Below are positions 36,297-44,118 of a stretch of 61,086 nucleotides of DNA, piece by piece (position 1 is the first letter of the stretch; every line of letters begins with the position of its first letter). Origin of the DNA: an uncultured Muribaculaceae bacterium (GTDB lineage: Bacteria; Bacteroidota; Bacteroidia; Bacteroidales; Muribaculaceae); contig CAJTXU010000019.1 of the NCBI GenBank assembly GCA_910584125.1, positions 1-61,086 of the forward strand, given 5' to 3'. The notes below the pieces were generated by a model. That model was not told the origin of the DNA, ran no database searches, and worked only from the letters and a program-made list of their open reading frames with translations. The position numbers were made by a program, and so were the translations under genes.

Positions 36297-37049
36297 GTGA
36301 ATGATCTCTTGATATGCGCCGCCGGACTGGGACTCTCGTCGCTGTTCGGTTCGGTGATCGGCCTTATAGTGAGGCGTATTCCCCATCGGTGGAACGACGT
36401 CTTTCTCGGATTCTGCGCCGGCATGATGCTGACGGCCGCCGTCGTGTGCCTCATCCTGCCGGCTGTGGGGATGTGCCGCCCAGCGGCGTGGTGGCAGGTA
36501 GTGGCAGGTGTCGTGGCCGGCGTGGCCCTCATCGGGATGCTCGACCGCTTCACGCCCCATCTCCATCATCTCTCGGGGATAAAGGAGGAGGAACGTCATG
36601 TCAACAACGCCTCGCTCAACCGCACCCTGCTCTTCGTCATGGCGATCGCCATCCACAAACTGCCTGAGGGACTGGCCACCGGCATCTCGTTCAACGGCGA
36701 GCCAGGCAACGCCTTCGCCGTGGCGCTGACCATCGCGCTGCAGAACATACCGGAAGGAATGGTGGTCGTGACCCCGCTGCTTATGGCCGGAGTCCGCTTC
36801 CTCAACACGGCCTTGATTGCCCTGACCGTCGCTCTGCTGGAGGTTGCGGGTGTTTTCGCCGGCTATTTCATCGGCGACATCTCGTCGCTGCTCTTGCCGT
36901 TCATGCTCTCGCTCGCCGGAGGCTCGATGCTATATGTAATCAGCGACGAGATGATACCCGAGACTCATTCGCACGGCTACCAGAAACCCGCCACATACGC
37001 CCTCGTGGCCGGAGTGATATGCATGCTCTTCATCGAGTCAGCATTCTGA
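36297..37049 (+). CDS. ZIP family metal transporter
   Basis: A 250-residue membrane protein with about eight hydrophobic helices. The metal-site motifs are HKLPEGLATG in TM4 (the usual HNxPEG with Lys in place of Asn) and QNIPEGMVV in TM5. The loop between TM3 and TM4 has the His-containing segment HLHHLSG. ZIP proteins of this GufA/ZupT type import zinc and other divalent metals. The only plausible start is GTG at 36297 (an in-frame TGA lies 9 bp upstream); the next candidate is a TTG. Confidence 0.88.
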   Translation: MNDLLICAAGLGLSSLFGSVIGLIVRRIPHRWNDVFLGFCAGMMLTAAVVCLILPAVGMCRPAAWWQVVAGVVAGVALIGMLDRFTPHLHHLSGIKEEERHVNNASLNRTLLFVMAIAIHKLPEGLATGISFNGEPGNAFAVALTIALQNIPEGMVVVTPLLMAGVRFLNTALIALTVALLEVAGVFAGYFIGDISSLLLPFMLSLAGGSMLYVISDEMIPETHSHGYQKPATYALVAGVICMLFIESAF

Positions 37050-37058
37050 TTTCGCGAT

Positions 37059-37610
37059 TTAAGACGGGAGGTCCAGCTCCTTGGTGAATATCAGCAGAGA
37101 GTGGGTCTCGGAGCCGTTGAGGAGCCACTGCTTGAGCTCGCCCTCGAGCCGATAGCCCGCATGTTCGAACATCGTCCGGCTCGCCATGTTAGTTTCGGAC
37201 ACTTTCCCGGCGAGAATGCGCAGATTGAGCAAGAGCCGGCAATATTCCTCGAGAATACGCAGGAGCCTCGTCGCGTAGCCCTTGCCGCGCTGCTCGGCGC
37301 GGATATAGATCCCGACGAAGGCAGTTCGGCCGGTGGGGGATATGTCGAACAGGTCGACAATACCCGTGAAACGGCTCTCGGCCTTGTCGGCCCCGGCGGT
37401 TTTCAGTTCGGCGATAAGGCGCAGCTGGCCGGTGCGTATGGGGTCGGCGTCATAATTCTCAGCATATTCGCGCAGGTTGCGCATCGAATAGGGGGCCATC
37501 ATGCCGTTCTCGCGCCATTGCGTCGAGTCCGACTCCACGCGCCACATCATCTCGGCGTCCTCGGGTTCCACGGCTCTGAGCCTCAGTAGTTCATCTTCAA
37601 GAAATCTCAT
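37059..37610 (-). CDS. GNAT family N-acetyltransferase (RimJ/RimL-like)
   Basis: A 183-residue GNAT acetyltransferase: LRLRAVEPEDAEMMW start, a central beta sheet, and the acetyl-CoA loop RAEQRGKGYATRLL (about 104-117) with C-terminal NMASRTMFEHAGYRLEG. The target cannot be read. I start it at 37610, 2 bp after recR ends; a much longer frame extends back over recR but has no protein-like composition. Confidence 0.87.
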   Translation of the reverse strand: MRFLEDELLRLRAVEPEDAEMMWRVESDSTQWRENGMMAPYSMRNLREYAENYDADPIRTGQLRLIAELKTAGADKAESRFTGIVDLFDISPTGRTAFVGIYIRAEQRGKGYATRLLRILEEYCRLLLNLRILAGKVSETNMASRTMFEHAGYRLEGELKQWLLNGSETHSLLIFTKELDLPS

Positions 37611-37612
37611 TG

Positions 37613-38230
37613 TCAATCGTTTTCGACAAATGGCGTGCGGTTCAGAATCGAACGCCCCAGGGTGAGTTCGTCGGTATATTCCAGCTCGTTGCCGATGCTG
37701 ACGCCGCGCGCCAGAACGGTGATCTTCACCGGCAGGTCCGACAGCTTGCGGTAGATATAGAAATTGGTGGTGTCGCCCTCCATAGTCGGGCTGAGGGCGA
37801 GTATCACCTCGTCGACGCTGCCCGAGGCCACGCGGCTCACGAGGCTCTCGATCTCGAGGTCGGAGGGGGCTATGCCGTCGAGCGGCGAGATCAAGCCGCC
37901 CAGCACGTGGTACAGGCCGTGATGCTCGTGGGTACGCTCTATCGTGATGACATCCTTGACATTCTCGACCACGCAGACCGTGCGCGTGTCGCGGTGGCTG
38001 TCGCCGCAGATGCCGCATAGACCGCCCTCGCTGATGTTGTGGCACACGGGGCAATAAGACACGCCCTTGCGCATCTCGATAATGGCGTTGCCCAACGCCA
38101 TGGCCGTCTCGGGTTCCTTGCGCAGGAGGTGTAGCGCGAGTCGCAGCGCGGTCTTGTGGCCGATGCCGGGGAGTTTCGCGAGTTCGGCCACCGCCGTGTC
38201 GAGTAAAACGGAGTTGTATGACTGGTTCAT
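37613..38230 (-). CDS. recR: Recombination mediator RecR
   Basis: A 205-residue RecR, which with RecO helps load RecA at gaps. It has the helix-hairpin-helix LPGIGHKTALRLA, a four-cysteine zinc finger (CPVC...CGIC), a Toprim domain (VCVVENVKDVITIE to the DEVILALSPTMEGD acidic motif) and a Walker B-like tail. Length is normal. Its promoter ends 4 bp before the ATG, predicting a leaderless mRNA; the GNAT gene follows. Confidence 0.96.
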   Translation of the reverse strand: MNQSYNSVLLDTAVAELAKLPGIGHKTALRLALHLLRKEPETAMALGNAIIEMRKGVSYCPVCHNISEGGLCGICGDSHRDTRTVCVVENVKDVITIERTHEHHGLYHVLGGLISPLDGIAPSDLEIESLVSRVASGSVDEVILALSPTMEGDTTNFYIYRKLSDLPVKITVLARGVSIGNELEYTDELTLGRSILNRTPFVEND

Positions 38231-38234
38231 GATG

Positions 38235-38266
38235 CAAAATTAATGATAAATTCGCATCCTTACAAA
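38235..38266 (-). promoter_or_regulatory. Promoter for recR, apparently leaderless
   Basis: Minus strand: TTTG at 38266-38263, 20-bp spacer, TAATTTTG at 38242-38235. Only 4 bp separate the -7 element from the recR ATG (38230), the same geometry as aguA. Confidence 0.7.
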
Positions 38267-38301
38267 TCACAATATGCCGTTGACGGGGGCGTTCATTAGT
38301 T

Positions 38302-39660
38302 ATGAACAACATAAAGAAGGTTATATTGACCCTGGGCCTCGCGGCGCCGGCGGCCTGTGCGTTGGCGGCCGAGGTGTCGTTCGCGGGGTCTTCGCTTCAG
38401 GTGATAGACATAACGCCCGAGCGCAACACAGGCCTTGACCACGTCTTCGTGGCCTACGACGCATCGCAGCTGAGCCGCATGGTGATCTCGGGCGCTGGAG
38501 CGGGCGTGGAGGTGTCGCGATACAGCAACCTCGGGGGAGGATACGCCGAACCCGTGGCCGTGCGTCAGGAAGACGGCGCCTATGTGGTGGACCGTCCCCA
38601 GGGCGACATGGGATACATCATACGCGACGGCGACCGCTCCACATGCATCTGGCTTGTGGACTATGCGGCCCATCGGCTCGTGCTGCGTTCAGCGTCGGCC
38701 GCTTCCGAGCAGGAGTGCGAGAACACACGCATCAATATAGAAGGTAGCGGTCCGGCGATCCATTACTATACCATCGACGGCCGTCAGGAAGAACTGAGCC
38801 GCGAGATAGAGATCGGATACAGCAACCTTGAATGGAGCGACGACGGCGAGGCTTATCTCCAGACCGCCGAGTCCAAGACGATAGCGCATATCTCCAACCC
38901 GGTGATGCTGACTCCGCCGCTCTACTGCAACTCGACCATGACGATACGCGGCGACCGATTTCTCGCCGTCTGGGGCATGGAGCAGACGGTCGAGTCTCCT
39001 CTTATATATGCCAACGGTTTGGACGTCCACACATCGGTGGAGCAGACCAACCTCCCCGAGGAAGACCCCGACGCCCCGGCTTCGAACATGATCAAGACCG
39101 ACACGCAGGGACTCGGCGGTTCGGCACCGGCCGACATGAGTTTCCGTGCATACGTCACCGACGCCGTGGTGCATAATGAATGGCAGATTGCGGCCGACGA
39201 GCAGTTTGAATATATCGACTACCGCTTTAACGAGCAGAATCTCGACTATACCTTTACCGACGAGGGCACCTATTATGTCAGGTTTGTAGGGAGCAACGCC
39301 GACGGCACGTGCGAGGCCTACGGCGAGACCTACACCGTGGCCATCGGGTCGTCGGAACTGCGCATTCCCAACGCCTTCACGCCAAACGACGACGGCATCA
39401 ACGACGAGTGGAAGGTCGGTTATCGTTCGCTGTTAAAATTCCACTGCACCATCTTCGACCGCTACGGCACGGAAATCATCTCGTTCGACGACCCCACCCA
39501 GGGCTGGGACGGCAAATACAGAGGCAAGCTCGTGAAGCCCGGTGTCTACTTCTACGTCATCGAGGCCACTGGCGCCGACGGCAAGACCTATAAGAAAGGT
39601 GGCGACATCAACATAATACGGTCGCGAAAGAACGGCACCGGGGGGACTGTCAATGATTAA
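38302..39660 (+). CDS. Secreted protein with gliding-motility/type B sorting C-terminal domain
   Basis: A 452-residue exported protein: a signal peptide (1-22, ending ALAA), a long beta-rich body with no named domain that I recognise (it repeats HY-, PKD-like strands such as GTYYVRFVGSNADGTCEAYG at about 310-335), and a C-terminal CHU_C/gliding-motility-associated domain from PNAFTPNDDGINDEW through YDRYG-like IFDRYGTEI and WDGKYRGK to PGVYFYVIEA. In Bacteroidota this C-terminal domain marks type IX secretion substrates (sorting type B). The secretion machinery is not in the window. Confidence 0.85.
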   Translation: MNNIKKVILTLGLAAPAACALAAEVSFAGSSLQVIDITPERNTGLDHVFVAYDASQLSRMVISGAGAGVEVSRYSNLGGGYAEPVAVRQEDGAYVVDRPQGDMGYIIRDGDRSTCIWLVDYAAHRLVLRSASAASEQECENTRINIEGSGPAIHYYTIDGRQEELSREIEIGYSNLEWSDDGEAYLQTAESKTIAHISNPVMLTPPLYCNSTMTIRGDRFLAVWGMEQTVESPLIYANGLDVHTSVEQTNLPEEDPDAPASNMIKTDTQGLGGSAPADMSFRAYVTDAVVHNEWQIAADEQFEYIDYRFNEQNLDYTFTDEGTYYVRFVGSNADGTCEAYGETYTVAIGSSELRIPNAFTPNDDGINDEWKVGYRSLLKFHCTIFDRYGTEIISFDDPTQGWDGKYRGKLVKPGVYFYVIEATGADGKTYKKGGDINIIRSRKNGTGGTVND

Positions 39661-39765
39661 ATTTTTTTCGAAAAAATATTTTCATTATAATGGGCTGCAA
39701 ATCAAGGGGTAATATATTTTGGTCCAAAAAAAGATGAAAAAAGTTGAAATTTTTTTGCTGAAAAA

Positions 39766-39797
39766 TTTGGTGGAGTCGTAAAAAAGCAGTAATTTTG
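39766..39797 (+). promoter_or_regulatory. Promoter for tRNA-Gln
   Basis: TTTG at 39766-39769, 20-bp spacer, TAATTTTG at 39790-39797 in an AT-rich region; predicted start near 39803, about 45 nt before the tRNA. Confidence 0.75.
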
Positions 39798-39847
39798 CAT
39801 CGTCAAAAGGGAACAAACCCTGAGACGCTGAAAAGAGATTCAGAAAT

Positions 39848-39918
39848 TGCCTTGTGGTGTAATGGTAGCACACCGGATTCTGGTTCCGTTTGTGAGAGTT
39901 CGAGTCTTTCCAAGGCAA
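39848..39918 (+). tRNA. tRNA-Gln (CTG)
   Basis: A full cloverleaf: acceptor TGCCTTG/CAAGGCA, D-stem GTG/CAC with the loop TAATGGTAG, anticodon loop TTCTGGT giving CTG (39880-39882), T-arm GAGAG-TTCGAGT-CTTTC, discriminator A39918. The outermost anticodon-stem pair is a C-T mismatch (39873/39889). CCA is not encoded. Confidence 0.93.
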
Positions 39919-39927
39919 CATTTAAAG

Positions 39928-39963
39928 TCGCGACTAATCAATCGATTAGTCGCGATTTTTTTT
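39928..39963 (+). terminator. Terminator of tRNA-Gln
   Basis: A perfect 12-bp stem (39928-39939 with 39944-39955), 4-nt loop AATC, and eight Ts. Confidence 0.95.
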
Positions 39964-39966
39964 GCT

Positions 39967-40824
39967 ATGTCCGGGCGGCATAGACCACCTGCTTCTTATA
40001 TACCTTTGTCCACACCTCAGTGGTCCGACACCTATTCGTTCAACACCATCAACCTGACCAAAGGTTTCCGGGGCGTTCCGGTCAAGCTGACCTTCAGGAA
40101 CGGCAACGGAAAGACATTCGACATCACCGACAGCCGACAGTCGCCGTTGGATATCGTAAAACCGGATATGTCGATACGGTTCGATTCGTTGCCCGGCAAC
40201 ATTGGGCTGCTGCGCATACCGACCTTCCGGCCCGACAACTTCGACGTCGAGACATTCGGCAATAAAATCTATGGAGAGAAGATTCTGCCCACCGACGGCC
40301 TGATCATCGACATCCGCGACAACACGGGAGGCAACAGTCAGGTAGGGCAGATTATTATGATGATGCTCGCCACCGATCCTATTCCGCAGGCGGCCTGGGA
40401 GACTCCCAACTACGAGGCCGCCTACGCGTCCTGGGGGAGGCCGTGGGGACGCGAGTCGGTCGAATCCGATTCGATAGTGCCGATATGTTTACTTCAGGCC
40501 GATTTTCCCAAATATGAGAAACTGATAGTGCTTTTGGTCAACGGCTCCACATTCTCGGCCGCCGAAGACTTCACCGTACTGTTCAAGAACGTGCGCCGAG
40601 GCAAGGTGGTGGGAACGCCTACCGGAGGCAGCACCGGCAACCCGATAGGCATCGACCTGGGCTGGGGATACTATGGCCGCATATGCACGCGACATGAGAA
40701 GCTCGCCGATGGCACCGAGTTCATCGGCGTCGGTATACAGCCCGACGTCGTGGTCGAAGAGACCGAAAGCGTGCTCACCGGCAAAGACAATGTCATCGAA
40801 GCCGCCCTGAAACTCCTGAGATAA
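39967..40824 (+). pseudogene. S41 (C-terminal processing) peptidase, N-terminally truncated
   Basis: The frame encodes the C-terminal catalytic part of an S41 peptidase: NIGLLRIPTF, the conserved DGLIIDIRDNTGGN, and the catalytic-serine block LVNGSTFSAAEDF, ending normally with GIQPDVVVEET. The signal peptide, the N-terminal domain and any PDZ domain are missing. The homologous part begins directly after the tRNA-Gln terminator, with no sign of a promoter. This looks like a decayed remnant left by a rearrangement next to the tRNA. A start at 39967 (MSGRHRPP) is possible, but an active product is doubtful. Confidence 0.75.
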
Positions 40825-40916
40825 CCCCGCCTGAGACGGCATTGTCGTCATCAAAGGTCGGCCGCGGCATTGGGGGCGGTATGGTCCGGGCGCGCACACG
40901 AGGACAGGGGCTGATG

Positions 40917-40948
40917 TTTGCGTATATGAAGGATTTTTGTTAATTTCG
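40917..40948 (+). promoter_or_regulatory. Promoter for the C_GCAxxG_C_C gene
   Basis: TTTG at 40917-40920, 20-bp spacer, TAATTTCG at 40941-40948 (one mismatch). The -7 element ends 7 bp before the ATG at 40956, so the mRNA would be nearly leaderless. Confidence 0.5.
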
Positions 40949-40955
40949 CTGATGA

Positions 40956-41378
40956 ATGTCGAAAGCAAAGACATCTTTGAATATGAGAAAGACGGAAGAA
41001 ACAATTCTTGACCTGCGGGCGAAAGGGTATTCGTGCTCGCAGGCCACGTTGGTGGGCATAAGCCGCTGCTCGGATACCCCGATGCCCGACGAAACAATCC
41101 TCAAGGCCGCCGCTTCGGGACTCAGAGGCGGAATAGGGCGGACGTTCGGCGACGGCACCTGCGGCGCGCTGACCGGTACGGTGATCGCCCTCGGCCTCCT
41201 TTATGCCGACGACGAGAAGCGCTCGGCCGAACTTTCGAAGGAACTGTTCAATCGGTTCAAGGAAAAGTTCGGCACTGTGTGCTGCGGCGACATCACTGAC
41301 GCCAACGGCCATAAGCGCTGCAACGAGTGCTGCGTCTTCGCCGGCCGCTGCCTCGAGCAGCTCTGCCCGGAGAAATAG
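40956..41378 (+). CDS. C_GCAxxG_C_C family protein (redox-type, Cys-rich)
   Basis: A 140-residue protein of the C_GCAxxG_C_C (PF09719) family: YSCSQATL near the start, a central GTCGALTG giving the GCAxxG-type motif, and late cysteines CCGD, CNECC and C. Six or more conserved cysteines suggest metal or redox chemistry; the biological role is unknown. ATGs at 40956 and 40983 are both possible starts; 40956 suits the promoter better. Confidence 0.85.
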   Translation: MSKAKTSLNMRKTEETILDLRAKGYSCSQATLVGISRCSDTPMPDETILKAAASGLRGGIGRTFGDGTCGALTGTVIALGLLYADDEKRSAELSKELFNRFKEKFGTVCCGDITDANGHKRCNECCVFAGRCLEQLCPEK

Positions 41379-41414
41379 GCGGAATCGGTACTGTCGGGCG
41401 GAAGGGTATAAACA

Positions 41415-41978
41415 TTAATCTTTGCGGGTGGCGAACCAGCGCCATAGGGGGGCGGCCATCAGCGATTGGCGGATGCGGTCGCGCAGCAGGAGGTCGTAGA
41501 CCTCGGCCTCTGTCATCAGCTCAACCTCTATGTCTTCGGTCGAGTCGAGATGCCGCAGGCCGGAATCATGCACTCCCTCCGCCACAAAACAGTGCGTCAG
41601 GTTGTCGGTCGTGCTCGGATTGCCCGATATCGTCATCAGCTTGCGCCACGTGCCGCCCACATATCCCGTCTCCTCCTGAAGCTCGCGACGGGCCGCAGCC
41701 TCCGGATCCTCGCCCTTCTCCATGACTCCGGCGCAGATCTCGACGCACGTCTCGCCGAGACCCTGGCGATACTGACGCTCCATCACGAACTTCCCATCGT
41801 CGGTGATCGCAATCACATTGACCCAGTCGGGGTATTCGAGCACGTAGAACTCCGGATTCACCCGCCCGTCGGGAAGCTGCACCCTGTCCTGACGCACCGT
41901 CAGCCATGGCGGCCGCGATATGATCACCTCGCTCGAAAGCGTCTTCCACGCCAGACTGTCCTTTTTCGATTTTTCCAT
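41415..41978 (-). CDS. NUDIX hydrolase, ADP-ribose pyrophosphatase-like
   Basis: A 187-residue Nudix protein. The Nudix box (residues 84-106) matches GX5EX7REUXEEXGU exactly, with GVMEKGE and RRELQEETGY. N-terminal strands DWVNVIAITDDGKFVMERQYR and the later NPSTTDNLTHCFVAEGV resemble ADP-ribose/NDP-sugar pyrophosphatases. It is divergent from hutU across a 135-bp gap that holds the hut promoter. Confidence 0.92.
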   Translation of the reverse strand: MEKSKKDSLAWKTLSSEVIISRPPWLTVRQDRVQLPDGRVNPEFYVLEYPDWVNVIAITDDGKFVMERQYRQGLGETCVEICAGVMEKGEDPEAAARRELQEETGYVGGTWRKLMTISGNPSTTDNLTHCFVAEGVHDSGLRHLDSTEDIEVELMTEAEVYDLLLRDRIRQSLMAAPLWRWFATRKD

Positions 41979-42005
41979 TTCCTTATAATTGATTTCACAT
42001 AATAA

Positions 42006-42058
42006 ACGATAAAAATCGTGTTGTGAATTGTGGATTAGCCGAAATTTTATTAAATTTG
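42006..42058 (+). promoter_or_regulatory. hut operon promoter with an upstream palindrome
   Basis: TTG at 42028-42030, 20-bp spacer, TAAATTTG at 42051-42058, with a leader of about 50 nt to hutU. Just upstream lies the inverted repeat ACGAT-AAAA-ATCGT (42006-42019), a possible regulator site. Confidence 0.6.
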
Positions 42059-42113
42059 AAAATTAAACGTTCAGAACAATAAAAATTTCAATAACTTTAT
42101 ATCTCACATATCC

Positions 42114-44108
42114 ATGAACACAAAAATCGCGCTCAGTGCCGAATGGCCCGAAATGCATGATTTTCAGGAGGGTATCCGCAGAGCCCCCGACCGGGGATAC
42201 ACTCTCGACGCCCCCCGCACAGTAACCGCGCTCAAGAACGCCCTCCGCTACCTGCCGAAGGAGCTTCACGAGAAGGCTGCCCCCGAATTTCTGGAGGAGC
42301 TCCGCACCCGCGGACGCATCTACGCCTACCGCTGGCGCCCCGAAGGCGACCTCAAGGCCAAGCCCATCGACGAATACAAGGGAAAATGCCTCGCCGGAAA
42401 GGCCTTCCAGGTGATGATCGACAACAACCTCTCGTTCGACGTCGCACTCTATCCCTATGAACTCGTGACCTACGGCGAGACCGGCCAGGTGATGCAGAAC
42501 TGGCTGCAGTATCGTCTTGTCAAGAAATATCTCGAGGAACTCACCGAGGACCAGACCCTCGTCATGGAGTCGGGCCACCCGCTCGGCCTCTTCCCGTCGC
42601 GTCCCGACGCGCCGCGCGTCATCATCACCAACGCCATGATGGTCGGCATGTTCGACAACCTCGAGGACTGGCACGAGGCCATGCAGCTCGGTGTCGCCAA
42701 CTACGGCCAGATGACGGCCGGCGGCTGGATGTACATCGGTCCGCAGGGCATCGTCCACGGCACGTTCAACACGATCCTCAACGCAGGCCGCATGAAGCTC
42801 GGCGTGCCCGAGGACGGCGACCTGAGCGGCCACATCTTCGTATCGTCCGGTCTCGGAGGCATGAGCGGCGCACAGCCCAAGGCCGCCGAGATAGCCGGCG
42901 CAGCCGCCATCATCGCCGAGGTCGACGAGTCGCGCATCAAGACGCGCATGGACCAGGGATGGGTGAGTGCCAAGACCGACAGCATCGAGGAGGCGTTCCG
43001 CCTCGCCGAGGAGGCAATGGCCGCAAAGCGCCCCATCTCGGTGGCATATCACGGCAACGTGGTCGACCTGCTCGAATATGCCGTGAAACACGACAAGAAG
43101 ATCGAGCTTCTAAGTGACCAGACGTCATGCCACGCAGTCTACGAAGGCGGCTACTGCCCGGTGGGCCTCAGCTTCGAGGAGCGCACCGAACTGCTCCACA
43201 GCAATCCCGCACGGTTCCGCGAGCTCGTCGACGAATCGCTGCGCCGTCACTACGAGGCCATCAAGGCCCTCGTGGCGCGCGGAACGTACTTCTTCGACTA
43301 CGGCAACTCGTTCATGAAGGCCATCTACGACGCAGGCGTCAAGGAAATCTCCAAGAACGGCGTCGATGAGAAAGACGGCTTCATATGGCCCTCCTATGTA
43401 GAGGACATCATGGGTCCGATGCTGTTCGACTACGGCTACGGTCCCTTCCGCTGGGTCTGCCTCAGCGGCAAGCACGAAGATCTGGTGAAGACCGACAAGG
43501 CCGCCATGGAGTGCATCGACGTGAACCGCCGCGGCCAGGACCGCGACAACTACAACTGGATCCGCGACGCCGAGAAGAACGCCCTCGTGGTCGGCACTCA
43601 GGCCCGCATCCTCTATCAGGACGCCATGGGGCGTCTGAAGATCGCCCTGAAATTCAACGAGATGGTGCGCAACGGAGAGGTAGGCCCGATAATGCTCGGC
43701 CGAGACCACCACGACGTCAGCGGCACTGACTCGCCCTTCCGCGAGACCTCCAACATCAAGGACGGCTCGAACATCATGGCCGACATGGCCGTGCAGTGCT
43801 TCGCCGGAAACTGTGCGCGCGGCATGAGCCTCGTCGCACTGCACAACGGCGGCGGCGTCGGCATCGGCAAGGCCATCAACGGCGGTTTCGGCATGGTGTG
43901 CGACGGTTCGAAGCGCGTCGACGACATCCTGACCAAGGCGATGCTCTGGGACGTGATGGGCGGTGTGGCACGCCGCAGCTGGGCGCGCAACGAGAACGCC
44001 ATGAGCACCGTGCGCGAATGGAACGAGACCCAGGGCGAGAACGGATTCGTCATCACCGAGCCCAACTTAGCTGACGAGGAATATCTGAAGGAAATCATCT
44101 CAAAATAA
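42114..44108 (+). CDS. hutU: Urocanate hydratase
   Basis: A 664-residue urocanase, converting urocanate to 4-imidazolone-5-propionate with bound NAD+. It is the long form (bacterial Pseudomonas-type enzymes are about 555 residues; animal ones about 675), starting EMHDFQEGIRRAPDRGYTL and containing GGWMYIGPQGIVHGT, SSGLGGMSGAQPKAA, and TSCHAVYEGGYCPVGL with the active-site Cys region. First gene of hutU-ftcD-hutI-hutH; gaps are 10, 11 and -4 bp, so one transcript is very likely. Confidence 0.97.
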   Translation: MNTKIALSAEWPEMHDFQEGIRRAPDRGYTLDAPRTVTALKNALRYLPKELHEKAAPEFLEELRTRGRIYAYRWRPEGDLKAKPIDEYKGKCLAGKAFQVMIDNNLSFDVALYPYELVTYGETGQVMQNWLQYRLVKKYLEELTEDQTLVMESGHPLGLFPSRPDAPRVIITNAMMVGMFDNLEDWHEAMQLGVANYGQMTAGGWMYIGPQGIVHGTFNTILNAGRMKLGVPEDGDLSGHIFVSSGLGGMSGAQPKAAEIAGAAAIIAEVDESRIKTRMDQGWVSAKTDSIEEAFRLAEEAMAAKRPISVAYHGNVVDLLEYAVKHDKKIELLSDQTSCHAVYEGGYCPVGLSFEERTELLHSNPARFRELVDESLRRHYEAIKALVARGTYFFDYGNSFMKAIYDAGVKEISKNGVDEKDGFIWPSYVEDIMGPMLFDYGYGPFRWVCLSGKHEDLVKTDKAAMECIDVNRRGQDRDNYNWIRDAEKNALVVGTQARILYQDAMGRLKIALKFNEMVRNGEVGPIMLGRDHHDVSGTDSPFRETSNIKDGSNIMADMAVQCFAGNCARGMSLVALHNGGGVGIGKAINGGFGMVCDGSKRVDDILTKAMLWDVMGGVARRSWARNENAMSTVREWNETQGENGFVITEPNLADEEYLKEIISK

Positions 44109-44118
44109 GGACACAGAA

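Noticed and set aside
37611..38312. Extension of the GNAT frame back to 38312
   Set aside because: The extra part overlaps all of recR in another frame and is Arg/His/Pro-rich without protein-like pattern.
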